NCBI GenBank assembly: GCA_024405255.1
Contig: JAKSOY010000281.1
Location: 1-5,359, forward strand
Length of the DNA: 5,359 nucleotides
Source of the DNA: Kiritimatiellia bacterium
GTDB lineage: Bacteria; Verrucomicrobiota; Kiritimatiellia; RFP12; UBA1067
Direction: 5' to 3'
Notes under the pieces: model-generated
What the model saw: the letters and a program-made list of their open reading frames with translations, nothing else
Databases searched by the model: none
Told to the model about the DNA's origin: nothing
Shown here: in pieces, positions 1-5,359 of the stretch
Position numbering within the stretch: position 1 is the stretch's first letter
How the letters are laid out: every line of letters begins with the position of its first letter
Made by a program: the position numbers and the translations under genes

Positions 1-1082
1 GGCGTGACATGGTCGGCGTCCATCTCGTTGAACTTCCAGATGCGCTTCGCGTTCGCATCGTGGCCAACGGCACAGAGCGGGCAGTTGGACACGCCTTCTC
101 TCTCCGCCTCGGCCGTCTGCTTCGCGTAGACGATCTTCGTTTCCTTCGGTTCGAACACGCGCACGTCCAGAAGCCGTGCGTCCTTCTCGTCTCCGAGGAC
201 ATATTCGAAGATGCCGCGTCGGTTCTTCACGAAATCGTCCGCGTAGAGCGCTTTGACACGCTCCCAGACCACCTCGGGATCGTAGGCGTTCGCGTGGTAG
301 GTCTCGTAGAGCCGCCCCCAGTCGAGTCCGCACATCTCGTCCTCAACGCCCTTGAACACCATACCCGCCCAGTCGATGACCGTGCGGAAATAGGTCGCAA
401 GTTCGCGGATGTCGGTGTCGAACCGATGCTGTGCCATGTAGCCGTCCACGTTGCCAAGGCCCACCCACCGCAGCGCCTCCGCCAGAATCTCCTGCCGCTT
501 CTCGTTCCCCTTCACATACGCCTTCCACTTCTGGAGGAGCGGCTTCATAGAGTTGGAGAACTCCTCCTTCGCCGCCGTCACGAACGGACCCGAATAAATG
601 GCGTTCAGCAGTTCCTGCTCGTTGAGCGGAATGCCGGCGATGTTGATCGTCTTGAACCACTCCTTGATCTCGCTCTCCTCGCCCGTGCAGATGTAAATGG
701 TGAGACGCGTCTGGAGGAGGAGTGCCTTCTGGTCGGCGGCGAGACTTGAAAAGTTGCGCTCGTGCCCATCGGCACCGAGGAAGGCAAACTTGTCCGAAAG
801 GAAGCGCCCGACACTCGTGATGCGTTGTTGACCATCCAACACTTCGTACTTGCCATCCGCCGTCTTGACGAAATAGAGAAGCCCGATCGGATAACCCTTC
901 AAGAGCGAATTGACCACCGCCACATCTCGCTTGCCGTCGGCGTAGATGTAGTTGCGCTGGTACTCCGGCTGGATGACGAGTTTCCCGCCCCAGCCGAACA
1001 GCCCCTTGCCCTCTAGCTCGCTGTACTGGAACCCCTTGCAGATATCCTCGACCGTAACATCGGTCAGCAATTCGGTCTTCAT
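1..1082 (-). CDS. DUF262 (GmrSD/ParB-like) protein with C-terminal HNH nuclease, partial
   Basis: The frame is open from the ATG at 1082 to the left edge (360 complete codons, no stop), so the C-terminus is missing. The N-terminal DUF262 fold shows PEYQR at residues 39-43, YPIGLLYF at 64-71 and the signature VLDGQQRITS at 81-90. DGQQR is the proposed NTP-binding/hydrolysis motif of the GmrS/SspE/BrxU families. FKTINIAGIPLNEQELLNA (143-161) is the second conserved DUF262 block. Near the edge, CPLC (334-337) and DADHVT (355-360) look like the start of a zinc-ribbon HNH (His-Me finger) nuclease, with H358 as the likely first catalytic His. The start is supported by AGAAAGG, 9 nt upstream. The ATG overlaps the stop of the methyltransferase gene (ATGA), so translation is probably coupled. 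Inferred role: cytosolic DNA-cleaving effector of a defence pair. The family is clear from motifs, but substrate and activity are unknown. Confidence 0.92.
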   Translation of the reverse strand, partial: MKTELLTDVTVEDICKGFQYSELEGKGLFGWGGKLVIQPEYQRNYIYADGKRDVAVVNSLLKGYPIGLLYFVKTADGKYEVLDGQQRITSVGRFLSDKFAFLGADGHERNFSSLAADQKALLLQTRLTIYICTGEESEIKEWFKTINIAGIPLNEQELLNAIYSGPFVTAAKEEFSNSMKPLLQKWKAYVKGNEKRQEILAEALRWVGLGNVDGYMAQHRFDTDIRELATYFRTVIDWAGMVFKGVEDEMCGLDWGRLYETYHANAYDPEVVWERVKALYADDFVKNRRGIFEYVLGDEKDARLLDVRVFEPKETKIVYAKQTAEAEREGVSNCPLCAVGHDANAKRIWKFNEMDADHVT

Positions 1083-2272
1083 TGTTGCGTACCTTTCTTC
1101 AGACAGGATTCACGGATTACCTCCGCGTTCTCTGCGCTCTCCGCGTGAGACATTTTCCCCTTCGATTTCCGTGCGCGGATGAGGATGCGGGCAAACGGTT
1201 TTTCGGGATAACCGTCTTTCATGTAGTAGAGCTGCCCGTCGCGAAGACTTTTGTTGAGCTTCTTCAGTTCCTTCGGCACGGCCTTCAACCCCAGTTCTTT
1301 ACCCGACTCGCCTTCAGCGATTCCAACGATTTCAAACTGCTCGGGGCAATACTTGTCGAGGAAAGACCTCGGCACGGCCATAACACCCTCATAATCGGCA
1401 GGAATGGCATCAGTATACGGAACCTCAATCGCCGGATAGTTCTCAAAGCGGAAGTAGCCCATCCCTCTGATCTCTTTATGCCGTGAATATTTGACATTAT
1501 CCGCTTCCGTCATCAATTCAAGGGGACGATGGCGTCGCCCATGATCAAGATTTGTAAACCACACTGACGCAACATTCTTCATATTGATACCATCAACAAC
1601 CTTGTCCACATCCGCTGGATCCTTGGTCTCGAACCACATTCCGCCCGCCCATTCTGTCACACCCGACCACATCTGATTTGATTTTATCAGTGGAAATACT
1701 TCTGTGTACGAAACGGCATTTTTGTTTCCAAGAATGAGGAACTGCTTCTTCGCCTCCATGATCCACGCAAGAAACTCGCGGAAGAGCGAGAACGGCGGAT
1801 TCGTCACGATGATGTCGGCCTCGTCGCGGAGCTTGCAGACTTCCGAGCTGCGGAAGTCGCCGTCGCCTTCGAGATACCGCCATTCGAGATCGTCGAGATC
1901 GATGCGACCGTTGGCGTTCGTATCGTGATCAAGGACGAATATCTTGCCGCGCACTTCAGTTTTCGACTGGTCGAATTGCGGCGATTCGGTCTCGAAGAGC
2001 GTCGGCTGATAGAACGCCTTCACCTTCTTGCTCGCCACCGCGTAACTTGTGGAGATGAGTTTCTTCAGACCAAGCAGCTCGAAGTTCTCGGCGAAGAAGC
2101 GAGTGAATTTGCTCCATTCCGGATCGTCGCACGGCAACAGCATCTTCTTGCCACGGAACGTATCGGGGTTGAAGTCGAGATAGGCGTTGACTTCCTTCTG
2201 GATGTCGTTGTACTGCGTGTAGAACTCGTCGTTCTTCACGCTCTTCGCCTTCGATAGATTGCTGTTCGCCAT
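1079..2272 (-). CDS. Adenine-specific DNA methyltransferase, EcoRI (M.EcoRI) family
   Basis: The 397-residue product matches M.EcoRI block by block, as I remember that sequence: KNDEFYTQYNDI (13-24), PCDDPEWSKF (47-56), LGLKKLISTSY (67-77), GDFRSSE (138-144), the catalytic motif IV in TNPPFSLFREF (157-167), SVWFTNLD (236-243) and DYEGVMAVP (293-301). It should transfer a methyl group from S-adenosylmethionine to adenine N6 in duplex DNA. Its target need not be GAATTC, because the specificity regions differ. Compared with M.EcoRI (about 326 aa), it has roughly 50 extra residues at about 84-136, including an EF-hand-like loop. It also has about 25-30 extra residues after the usual ARILIR end, encoded by a tandem repeat. 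The start at 2272 has a purine-rich leader (AAGGA 12 nt upstream, GAAAAGAAAG closer). The next gene starts within the stop codon, so the two form an operon. No conventional EcoRI endonuclease gene is visible. Confidence 0.95.
   Translation of the reverse strand: MANSNLSKAKSVKNDEFYTQYNDIQKEVNAYLDFNPDTFRGKKMLLPCDDPEWSKFTRFFAENFELLGLKKLISTSYAVASKKVKAFYQPTLFETESPQFDQSKTEVRGKIFVLDHDTNANGRIDLDDLEWRYLEGDGDFRSSEVCKLRDEADIIVTNPPFSLFREFLAWIMEAKKQFLILGNKNAVSYTEVFPLIKSNQMWSGVTEWAGGMWFETKDPADVDKVVDGINMKNVASVWFTNLDHGRRHRPLELMTEADNVKYSRHKEIRGMGYFRFENYPAIEVPYTDAIPADYEGVMAVPRSFLDKYCPEQFEIVGIAEGESGKELGLKAVPKELKKLNKSLRDGQLYYMKDGYPEKPFARILIRARKSKGKMSHAESAENAEVIRESCLKKGTQQ
1092..1098 (-). promoter_or_regulatory. 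Ribosome binding site for the DUF262-HNH gene
   Basis: AGAAAGG on the minus strand lies 9 nt before the ATG at 1082. It sits inside the last codons of the methyltransferase, between the tandem repeat and the stop. It supports the ATGA overlap as the real start and allows re-initiation after the methylase stop. Confidence 0.6.
1119..1145 (-). repeat. Three tandem 9-bp units in the methyltransferase 3' end (dispersed-repeat type)
   Basis: Read on the minus strand, 1145 to 1119 is CGCGGAGAG, CGCAGAGAA, CGCGGAGGT, three near-identical 9-mers. They encode residues 377-385 of the methyltransferase as Ala-Glu-Ser, Ala-Glu-Asn, Ala-Glu-Val. It is followed by TAATCCGTGAATCCTGTCTG (1118-1099). From memory, both kinds of string recur as short dispersed repeats in PVC and some other genomes, often as spurious coding tails. 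The tandem structure is seen directly. The dispersed nature is recollection and cannot be tested here. Confidence 0.7.
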
Positions 2273-2356
2273 TCTTTCTTTTCATCCTTGTGACGCGTTT
2301 CCGCGAACGAACGGAGAAAAGAAGAATGGGGCTAACGTCCCTCACCTCGATCCATA

Positions 2357-2482
2357 ACCATCTGAGGCGCCTGAGAGAGCCTGAACAAGTATATGAACCA
2401 AGCCGAATGAACGCGCCCCAGAGGGACGCGCACTCGCAGACTTGGCATACTTGTTCCGAAGTTTCTCAGGCTTTCAGATGGT
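2357..2482. repeat. 126-bp imperfect foldback element (long inverted repeat)
   Basis: The ends are a perfect 9-bp inverted repeat, ACCATCTGA (2357-2365) and TCAGATGGT (2474-2482). Moving inward, further blocks pair in order: GCCTGAGA (2369-2376) with TCTCAGGC near 2464-2471, GAACAAGTAT (2383-2392) with ATACTTGTTC (2448-2457), and CCAAG (2398-2402) with CTTGG (2441-2445). A closing hairpin has CGCG (2412-2415) with CGCG (2427-2430), one mismatch, then CCC with GGG around an AGA loop. The whole element can fold into one long rod. No target-site duplication is obvious. It lies about 85 bp upstream of the methyltransferase start, so it could be a MITE-like relic, a structured leader or a small RNA. 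I cannot assign a named family. Confidence 0.7.
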
Positions 2483-2541
2483 CGCCAGTTTGCAGTTACG
2501 CAAAATTGTCAATGCGGCCGAGGGTGGGCTGGGGCGGCTGC

Positions 2542-2613
2542 GGTCATGCGGGATGCATGACCCTACCAGGCGGTCACACGATATGCGTGACGCGGACGCA
2601 ACGGAGTGCGTCC
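2542..2613. repeat. Cluster of three adjacent palindromic hairpins
   Basis: Hairpin 1 is a perfect 8-bp stem, GGTCATGC (2542-2549) with GCATGACC (2555-2562), loop GGGAT. Hairpin 2 spans 2573-2591, with GTCAC and GTGAC as a 5-bp outer stem and a weaker inner extension. Hairpin 3 is a perfect 7-bp stem, GGACGCA (2594-2600) with TGCGTCC (2607-2613), loop ACGGAG. None is followed by a T-tract on either strand, so they are not terminators. They resemble extragenic palindromic repeats, but copy number cannot be judged from one window. Confidence 0.65.
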
Positions 2614-2694
2614 CTTCCTGCCAGTTCTCGACCTATGTCTTGCTCCGAAGATCCCGACCTCTCGGCCGTCTCAACGAAGCACCGTTAGTATATC

Positions 2695-2725
2695 AAAAAA
2701 CGCCGTGGATTGCACGGCGCTTTTT
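2695..2725 (-). terminator. Rho-independent terminator, possibly bidirectional
   Basis: A perfect 7-bp GC-rich stem, CGCCGTG (2701-2707) with CACGGCG (2713-2719) and a 5-nt loop, is flanked by A6 (2695-2700) and T5 (2721-2725). On the minus strand the stem runs directly into six U residues. This fits termination of the DUF1501/amidotransferase transcript, whose last stop is at 2942. On the plus strand the T5 tract follows after one C, so it could also stop opposing transcription. It separates that operon from the methyltransferase pair. Confidence 0.88.
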
Positions 2726-2941
2726 CACCAGTAGATTTCAAACCCGTTTTTCAACCTCCTGCGCGCCGAACGCCCCTGTACCGTGTCCGTCCGTGTGGGT
2801 GGAGGCGAGGAACGGGACGACACGCGCACAGGACGTCCATTTCACTTATGGAAACACACTTTGCCCTTCATTTATGCCACATCGTCTTTCGGCCTGTCGC
2901 GAAGCGACATGCGTTCAAATCACCCGCTCGCAGACCGATTG
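2726..2941. other. Intergenic region between terminator and amidotransferase stop; no gene seen
   Basis: No reading frame here shows family-like sequence, and those present are continuations of antisense frames. It probably represents the 3' untranslated part of the amidotransferase transcript. It holds one compact hairpin, TGTCGC (2895-2900) with GCGACA (2904-2909) around GAA, about 33 nt past the stop. There is also an isolated palindrome GGACGTCC (2831-2838). No U-tract follows the hairpin, so the real terminator is the one at 2695-2725. Confidence 0.5.
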
Positions 2942-4105
2942 TCAGCGCAGTTCGAGAATGCGGGTGACTGCGCCGTCGCCGCTCTTCACGTCTTCGATGC
3001 CGAGCGATGCGCCGGCCTGAAGGCCCGTGCCCCAGCCGAGACAGCGGCCGCCGTTCGCACGGAAGGCCTTGAACTGTTTCGCCAGGCTCTCCGCCATGTT
3101 CTTCGCCGGATTGCCGTCCGGGAACACGACCACGTCGACGGACCCGAGCGCGCCGTCGCGAATGCTCCAGGACGAAACCGACAGCGCATTGACTCCCGGC
3201 AGAAGCGAGATCTTCATCAGCGTCTCCGCCGTCTTCACGCCGCAGATCTGTCCCGTATACAAGCCCACCTGCAGGCCCTTGTGCTGGCGCTGCGGCAGAC
3301 GGAACTCGTGGGCTCGGCCCGTGAAATACTTGAACACACCCGCAACGATGTCGTATGTGCGCGGCGACATTTCAGGATGGCAGCTCGAAACGACCATCTT
3401 CCCCTTGCCGTACTCCACGCTCACCATCGCCGGATAGCCGGCCTGCCGCAGCAGCTGCTTCGTATCCATCAGGATGTCGCCCCTGTAGGTGGCCAGCACT
3501 TCGGTCTTCATGCCGTCGATCGGCGCCGGAATCATCAGCGGACCGTTCCAGTACCACACGAAGCGCCCGGCACTCGGCACGCCCATCAGTTCGCTGCCGC
3601 GCGGCGTGATGGACATCGCGATCTGGGCGTGTCCATGCGCGAAATTGCTGTTCGCCGGATCCTGCTTCCACGGGGCGAGCGCGTAGCCCTTCGCGTCGTT
3701 AAGCGTAAAGAACGCGCCCGCGCAGGTGCCGAGATAGCAGCCGCCGTTGCGGATGAAGGCGCGAATCGCATCGGCGCCCTTCTGTCCGATATCCGCATAG
3801 ATCTGGCGGTCGTACCCACCGGGGCACACGTACACGTCACGGTCGTCCAACGCCCCATTCTGGATCATCTTGCCGTCGACGAACTTGAGTTCGATCTGCG
3901 GACAGAAGCTCAGCAGCTGCATCCAGTTGAAGCACGCACCGATCGCCCCGCGCCCCACCATCAGCGCCACTTTCGTCTTCTTGTCGACCGGCAGGGTCGG
4001 CGGCGCAAGACGCGGCCCCTGCACCCATGTTTCCGCCTGTCCGACAGTCGCGCCCAAAAGCGCCAAAGCCGACGTTGCCAACCACCCTCTACGCGAATAC
4101 TTCAT
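2942..4105 (-). CDS. Exported BPL_N-like (class I glutamine amidotransferase-like) protein with tandem domains
   Basis: This is a 387-residue product. Residues 1-24 form a signal peptide with a twin-arginine-like start (SRRGWLA, 4-10), a hydrophobic run and a probable cut after GQA (22-24), predicting export. The first domain begins at KVALMVG (45-51) and carries a nucleophile elbow GTCAG (126-130, Cys128). SCHPE (241-245) supplies His243 and Glu245, the Cys-His-Glu arrangement of class I amidotransferases. The layout resembles BPL_N (biotin-protein-ligase N-terminal-like) proteins. The second half (278-361) repeats the same Rossmann-like pattern, but Gly359 replaces the Cys. It starts 11 nt after the DUF1501 stop with GAGGTGA 6 nt before the ATG, so the genes are co-transcribed. 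The substrate is unknown, and biotin ligation itself is not implied because no ligase catalytic domain is present. ThuA-like was considered but fits less well. Confidence 0.87.
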   Translation of the reverse strand: MKYSRRGWLATSALALLGATVGQAETWVQGPRLAPPTLPVDKKTKVALMVGRGAIGACFNWMQLLSFCPQIELKFVDGKMIQNGALDDRDVYVCPGGYDRQIYADIGQKGADAIRAFIRNGGCYLGTCAGAFFTLNDAKGYALAPWKQDPANSNFAHGHAQIAMSITPRGSELMGVPSAGRFVWYWNGPLMIPAPIDGMKTEVLATYRGDILMDTKQLLRQAGYPAMVSVEYGKGKMVVSSCHPEMSPRTYDIVAGVFKYFTGRAHEFRLPQRQHKGLQVGLYTGQICGVKTAETLMKISLLPGVNALSVSSWSIRDGALGSVDVVVFPDGNPAKNMAESLAKQFKAFRANGGRCLGWGTGLQAGASLGIEDVKSGDGAVTRILELR

Positions 4106-4111
4106 GATCTG

Positions 4112-4118
4112 TCACCTC
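4112..4118 (-). promoter_or_regulatory. Ribosome binding site for the amidotransferase-like gene
   Basis: GAGGTGA on the minus strand sits 6 nt before the ATG at 4105. It overlaps the TGA stop of the DUF1501 gene (4119-4117), which favours translational coupling and fixes the start at 4105. Confidence 0.8.
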
Positions 4119-5307
4119 AATAGAGCTCTCGCAAACGACCTTCGCCACCTGTCGCCTTCGGCAGGATGGTCAACTTCTTGCCGGCGTTGTTGGGCATCGG
4201 GCCATCGGGATCGATGCCGCAGCGTTCATAGATCGACCCGAGGAAGTCGACGGGCGAGACGGGACGTTTCACGACCTTCGTCGCCGTCTCGTCGCTTTCG
4301 CCCACCACGCGACCACCCTTGAATCCGCCGCCCGCCACGAGCGCGCTGAAGCATTTCGGGTAGTGGTTGCGGCCGCCGTTCCACGGCGGATTGCGGTCGA
4401 TCTTCGTCGTGCGGCCGAACTCGCCGCTCACCCACACGATCGTGGAATCGAGCAGCTTCTTGTCCGCCAGGTCGGTGAGAAGCGCAGCGAGCGCCTTGTC
4501 CATCTCGCCCGTGCGCCGTTCCATCGTTTCAAAGTGGCGCTTGTGCGAATCCCAGCCGCTCACGTTGACGGTGATGTACGGCACGCCATACTCGACGAGA
4601 CGACGCGCCGCCAAGAGGCTTTGTCCGATCCAGCTGCGGCCGTAGCGGTCGCGCGTCTCCGGCGTTTCCTCGTTGAGGTTGAAGGTCTTCGCCGCGCTGC
4701 CTTCAATGACCTTGCGCGCCGCGACGCCGGCGGACTCGAACGCCTCGAACACGTCGTCCTGTTTCGTCGTGAAGGAATCGACCTCGCGCAGCAGGTCGAA
4801 CCGATGTTCGATCTCCTCGTTTGTGAGTCCGCCCGGGGGCACGATGCCGTCCACCACGAACTGCGCCGCCGTCGGATTGCCGCCCGTCACCAGCGGTGCG
4901 TAGCGGTCGCCGAGAAAGCCCACTTCGCTGAAGCGTCCCTTCGCCGTGGTGAGGATCACGAACGGCGGCAGATCGCCCCGATACTCCTTCTCCTTCATCA
5001 TCGCGATCACGGCGCCGATCGCCGGATACACGTCGCCGCCGCCGGGATTGCGTCCCGTCTGCATCAGATAGGTGGCCGTCTCGTGCCCGAAATGCGGATG
5101 CGTCATCGTGCGGATGAGCGAATAGAGATGGGCGCACTTCGCAAGATTCGGCCACCACTGGTGGATTTCCATCCCCTTCACGTTCGTGGGGATGGACTTC
5201 AATCCGTTGTTGTAGTCGGCGGAGGCATTCGGCTTGGGGTCGAATGTCTCCAGCTGGCTCGGACCGCCCCAGAGCCAGATTTCAATCACGCTTTTGGCTG
5301 TACTCAT
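4117..5307 (-). CDS. DUF1501 family protein (alkaline-phosphatase/sulfatase-like fold)
   Basis: The 396-residue product (from the ATG at 5307) has the DUF1501 signature blocks: LWGGPSQLETFDPKP (12-26), THPHFGHETATYLM (69-82), GWDSH (251-255), SGEFGRTTKI (294-303) and GRNHYPKCFSALVAGGG (312-328). DUF1501 belongs to the alkaline phosphatase superfamily, and the Asp and His residues in these blocks are candidate metal ligands. The biochemical role is not established. The frame extends 15 nt upstream to a TTG. That would place AAGGAGG inside the gene, so the ATG 5 nt downstream of AAGGAGG is preferred. Many family members are somewhat longer and begin with a twin-arginine signal; this one starts directly in the core domain, so it is predicted cytosolic. 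It is followed 11 nt later by the amidotransferase-like gene. Family confidence is high and function is unknown. Confidence 0.94.
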   Translation of the reverse strand: MSTAKSVIEIWLWGGPSQLETFDPKPNASADYNNGLKSIPTNVKGMEIHQWWPNLAKCAHLYSLIRTMTHPHFGHETATYLMQTGRNPGGGDVYPAIGAVIAMMKEKEYRGDLPPFVILTTAKGRFSEVGFLGDRYAPLVTGGNPTAAQFVVDGIVPPGGLTNEEIEHRFDLLREVDSFTTKQDDVFEAFESAGVAARKVIEGSAAKTFNLNEETPETRDRYGRSWIGQSLLAARRLVEYGVPYITVNVSGWDSHKRHFETMERRTGEMDKALAALLTDLADKKLLDSTIVWVSGEFGRTTKIDRNPPWNGGRNHYPKCFSALVAGGGFKGGRVVGESDETATKVVKRPVSPVDFLGSIYERCGIDPDGPMPNNAGKKLTILPKATGGEGRLRELY

Positions 5308-5312
5308 GCTCG

Positions 5313-5319
5313 CCTCCTT
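5313..5319 (-). promoter_or_regulatory. Ribosome binding site that decides the DUF1501 start
   Basis: AAGGAGG is a near-perfect Shine-Dalgarno sequence 5 nt before the ATG at 5307. It lies within codons 2-4 of the longer TTG-initiated frame (5322), which argues against that upstream start. Confidence 0.9.
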
Positions 5320-5359
5320 CAAGGTTGCAAATGAACGTTTCGAAGTTCGTTCGATTCAC
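5319..5359 (-). CDS. Possible C-terminal tail of an upstream gene
   Basis: One minus-strand frame enters from the right edge and reads ESNELRNVHLQP before a TGA at 5321-5319. That leaves 11 nt to the DUF1501 ATG, exactly the spacing seen between the next two genes. DUF1501 genes commonly follow DUF1549/DUF1553 (Planctomycete cytochrome c-type) genes, whose C-termini often contain a block like NSNEF plus a few residues and VH. The tail is loosely similar, but twelve residues cannot establish identity. A second frame stays open until a stop at 5282, and the stretch could also be non-coding. Confidence 0.28.
   Translation of the reverse strand, partial: ESNELRNVHLQP

Noticed and set aside
9..749. 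246-codon plus-strand open frame
   Set aside because: It is antisense to the DUF262-HNH gene, which is the real gene although it has no stop in the window.
2383..2398. Second TATACT-like -10 inside the foldback
   Set aside because: The upstream bases at -35 are GC-rich and do not match. The hexamer is part of the paired stem.
2687..2692. Minus-strand TATACT as a -10 promoter element for the methyltransferase operon
   Set aside because: No reasonable -35 hexamer lies 16-18 nt upstream, where the terminator stem is. It is also about 415 bp from the gene with the foldback between, so I cannot call a promoter.
2913..2923. GTTCAAATCAC resembling a tRNA T-loop
   Set aside because: The flanking bases do not form a T-arm stem, and no acceptor or anticodon arm is present at the right distances.
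2442..3020. 192-codon plus-strand open frame across the spacer
   Set aside because: It crosses the hairpin cluster and the terminator and has no recognisable domain or good ribosome site.
2783..4123. 446-codon plus-strand open frame
   Set aside because: It is antisense to the amidotransferase-like gene. Its Arg/His/Ala-rich translation shows no family motif, and the minus frame has a signal peptide, catalytic motifs and a ribosome site.
4363..5334. 323-codon plus-strand open frame
   Set aside because: It is antisense to DUF1501, with low-complexity Arg/Ala/His-rich translation typical of the shadow of a GC-rich gene.
5323..5350. Palindrome-like TTCGAA with flanking GAAC/GTTC as a possible operator
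   Set aside because: The half-sites are offset and cannot be paired without bulges, and it may lie in coding sequence.
1..5359. Lack of GAATTC sites as evidence of an active EcoRI-type restriction system
   Set aside because: I saw no GAATTC, but only about one is expected in a window of this size and composition, and the methylase target is not known to be GAATTC.

Overview
The window reads as about 5.4 kb of a moderately GC-rich (high-50s percent by eye) bacterial chromosome. All supportable genes lie on the minus strand. A DUF1501 protein, a secreted BPL_N/glutamine-amidotransferase-like protein and dispersed palindromic or tandem repeats in the spacers together suggest the Planctomycetota-Verrucomicrobiota-Kiritimatiellota-Lentisphaerota (PVC) group. 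That placement rests on gene content only.

Right part, transcribed first (5359 to 2942): a two- or three-gene operon. A tiny open tail of a possible upstream gene ends just before a DUF1501 gene (start 5307). After 11 nt comes a BPL_N-type amidotransferase-like gene with a twin-arginine-like signal peptide and two tandem domains, the second lacking the nucleophilic Cys. A strong intrinsic terminator follows at 2695-2725.

Middle (2273-2941): about 670 bp with no credible gene but much palindromic structure. It holds a 126-bp imperfect foldback (2357-2482), three adjacent short hairpins (2542-2613), the terminator and one hairpin just past the amidotransferase stop (2895-2909).

Left part (2272 to 1): a translationally coupled pair. 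The first gene is an adenine-specific methyltransferase of the EcoRI family (397 aa). It has a calcium-loop-like insertion and a C-terminal tail encoded by a tandem 9-bp repeat. Its TGA overlaps the ATG of a DUF262 (GmrSD/ParB-like) protein carrying an HNH nuclease module, which runs off the left edge. The pair resembles a restriction-modification or self-marking defence cassette: the methylase would mark self DNA and the DGQQR/HNH protein would be the effector. It is the best candidate here for an under-described system.
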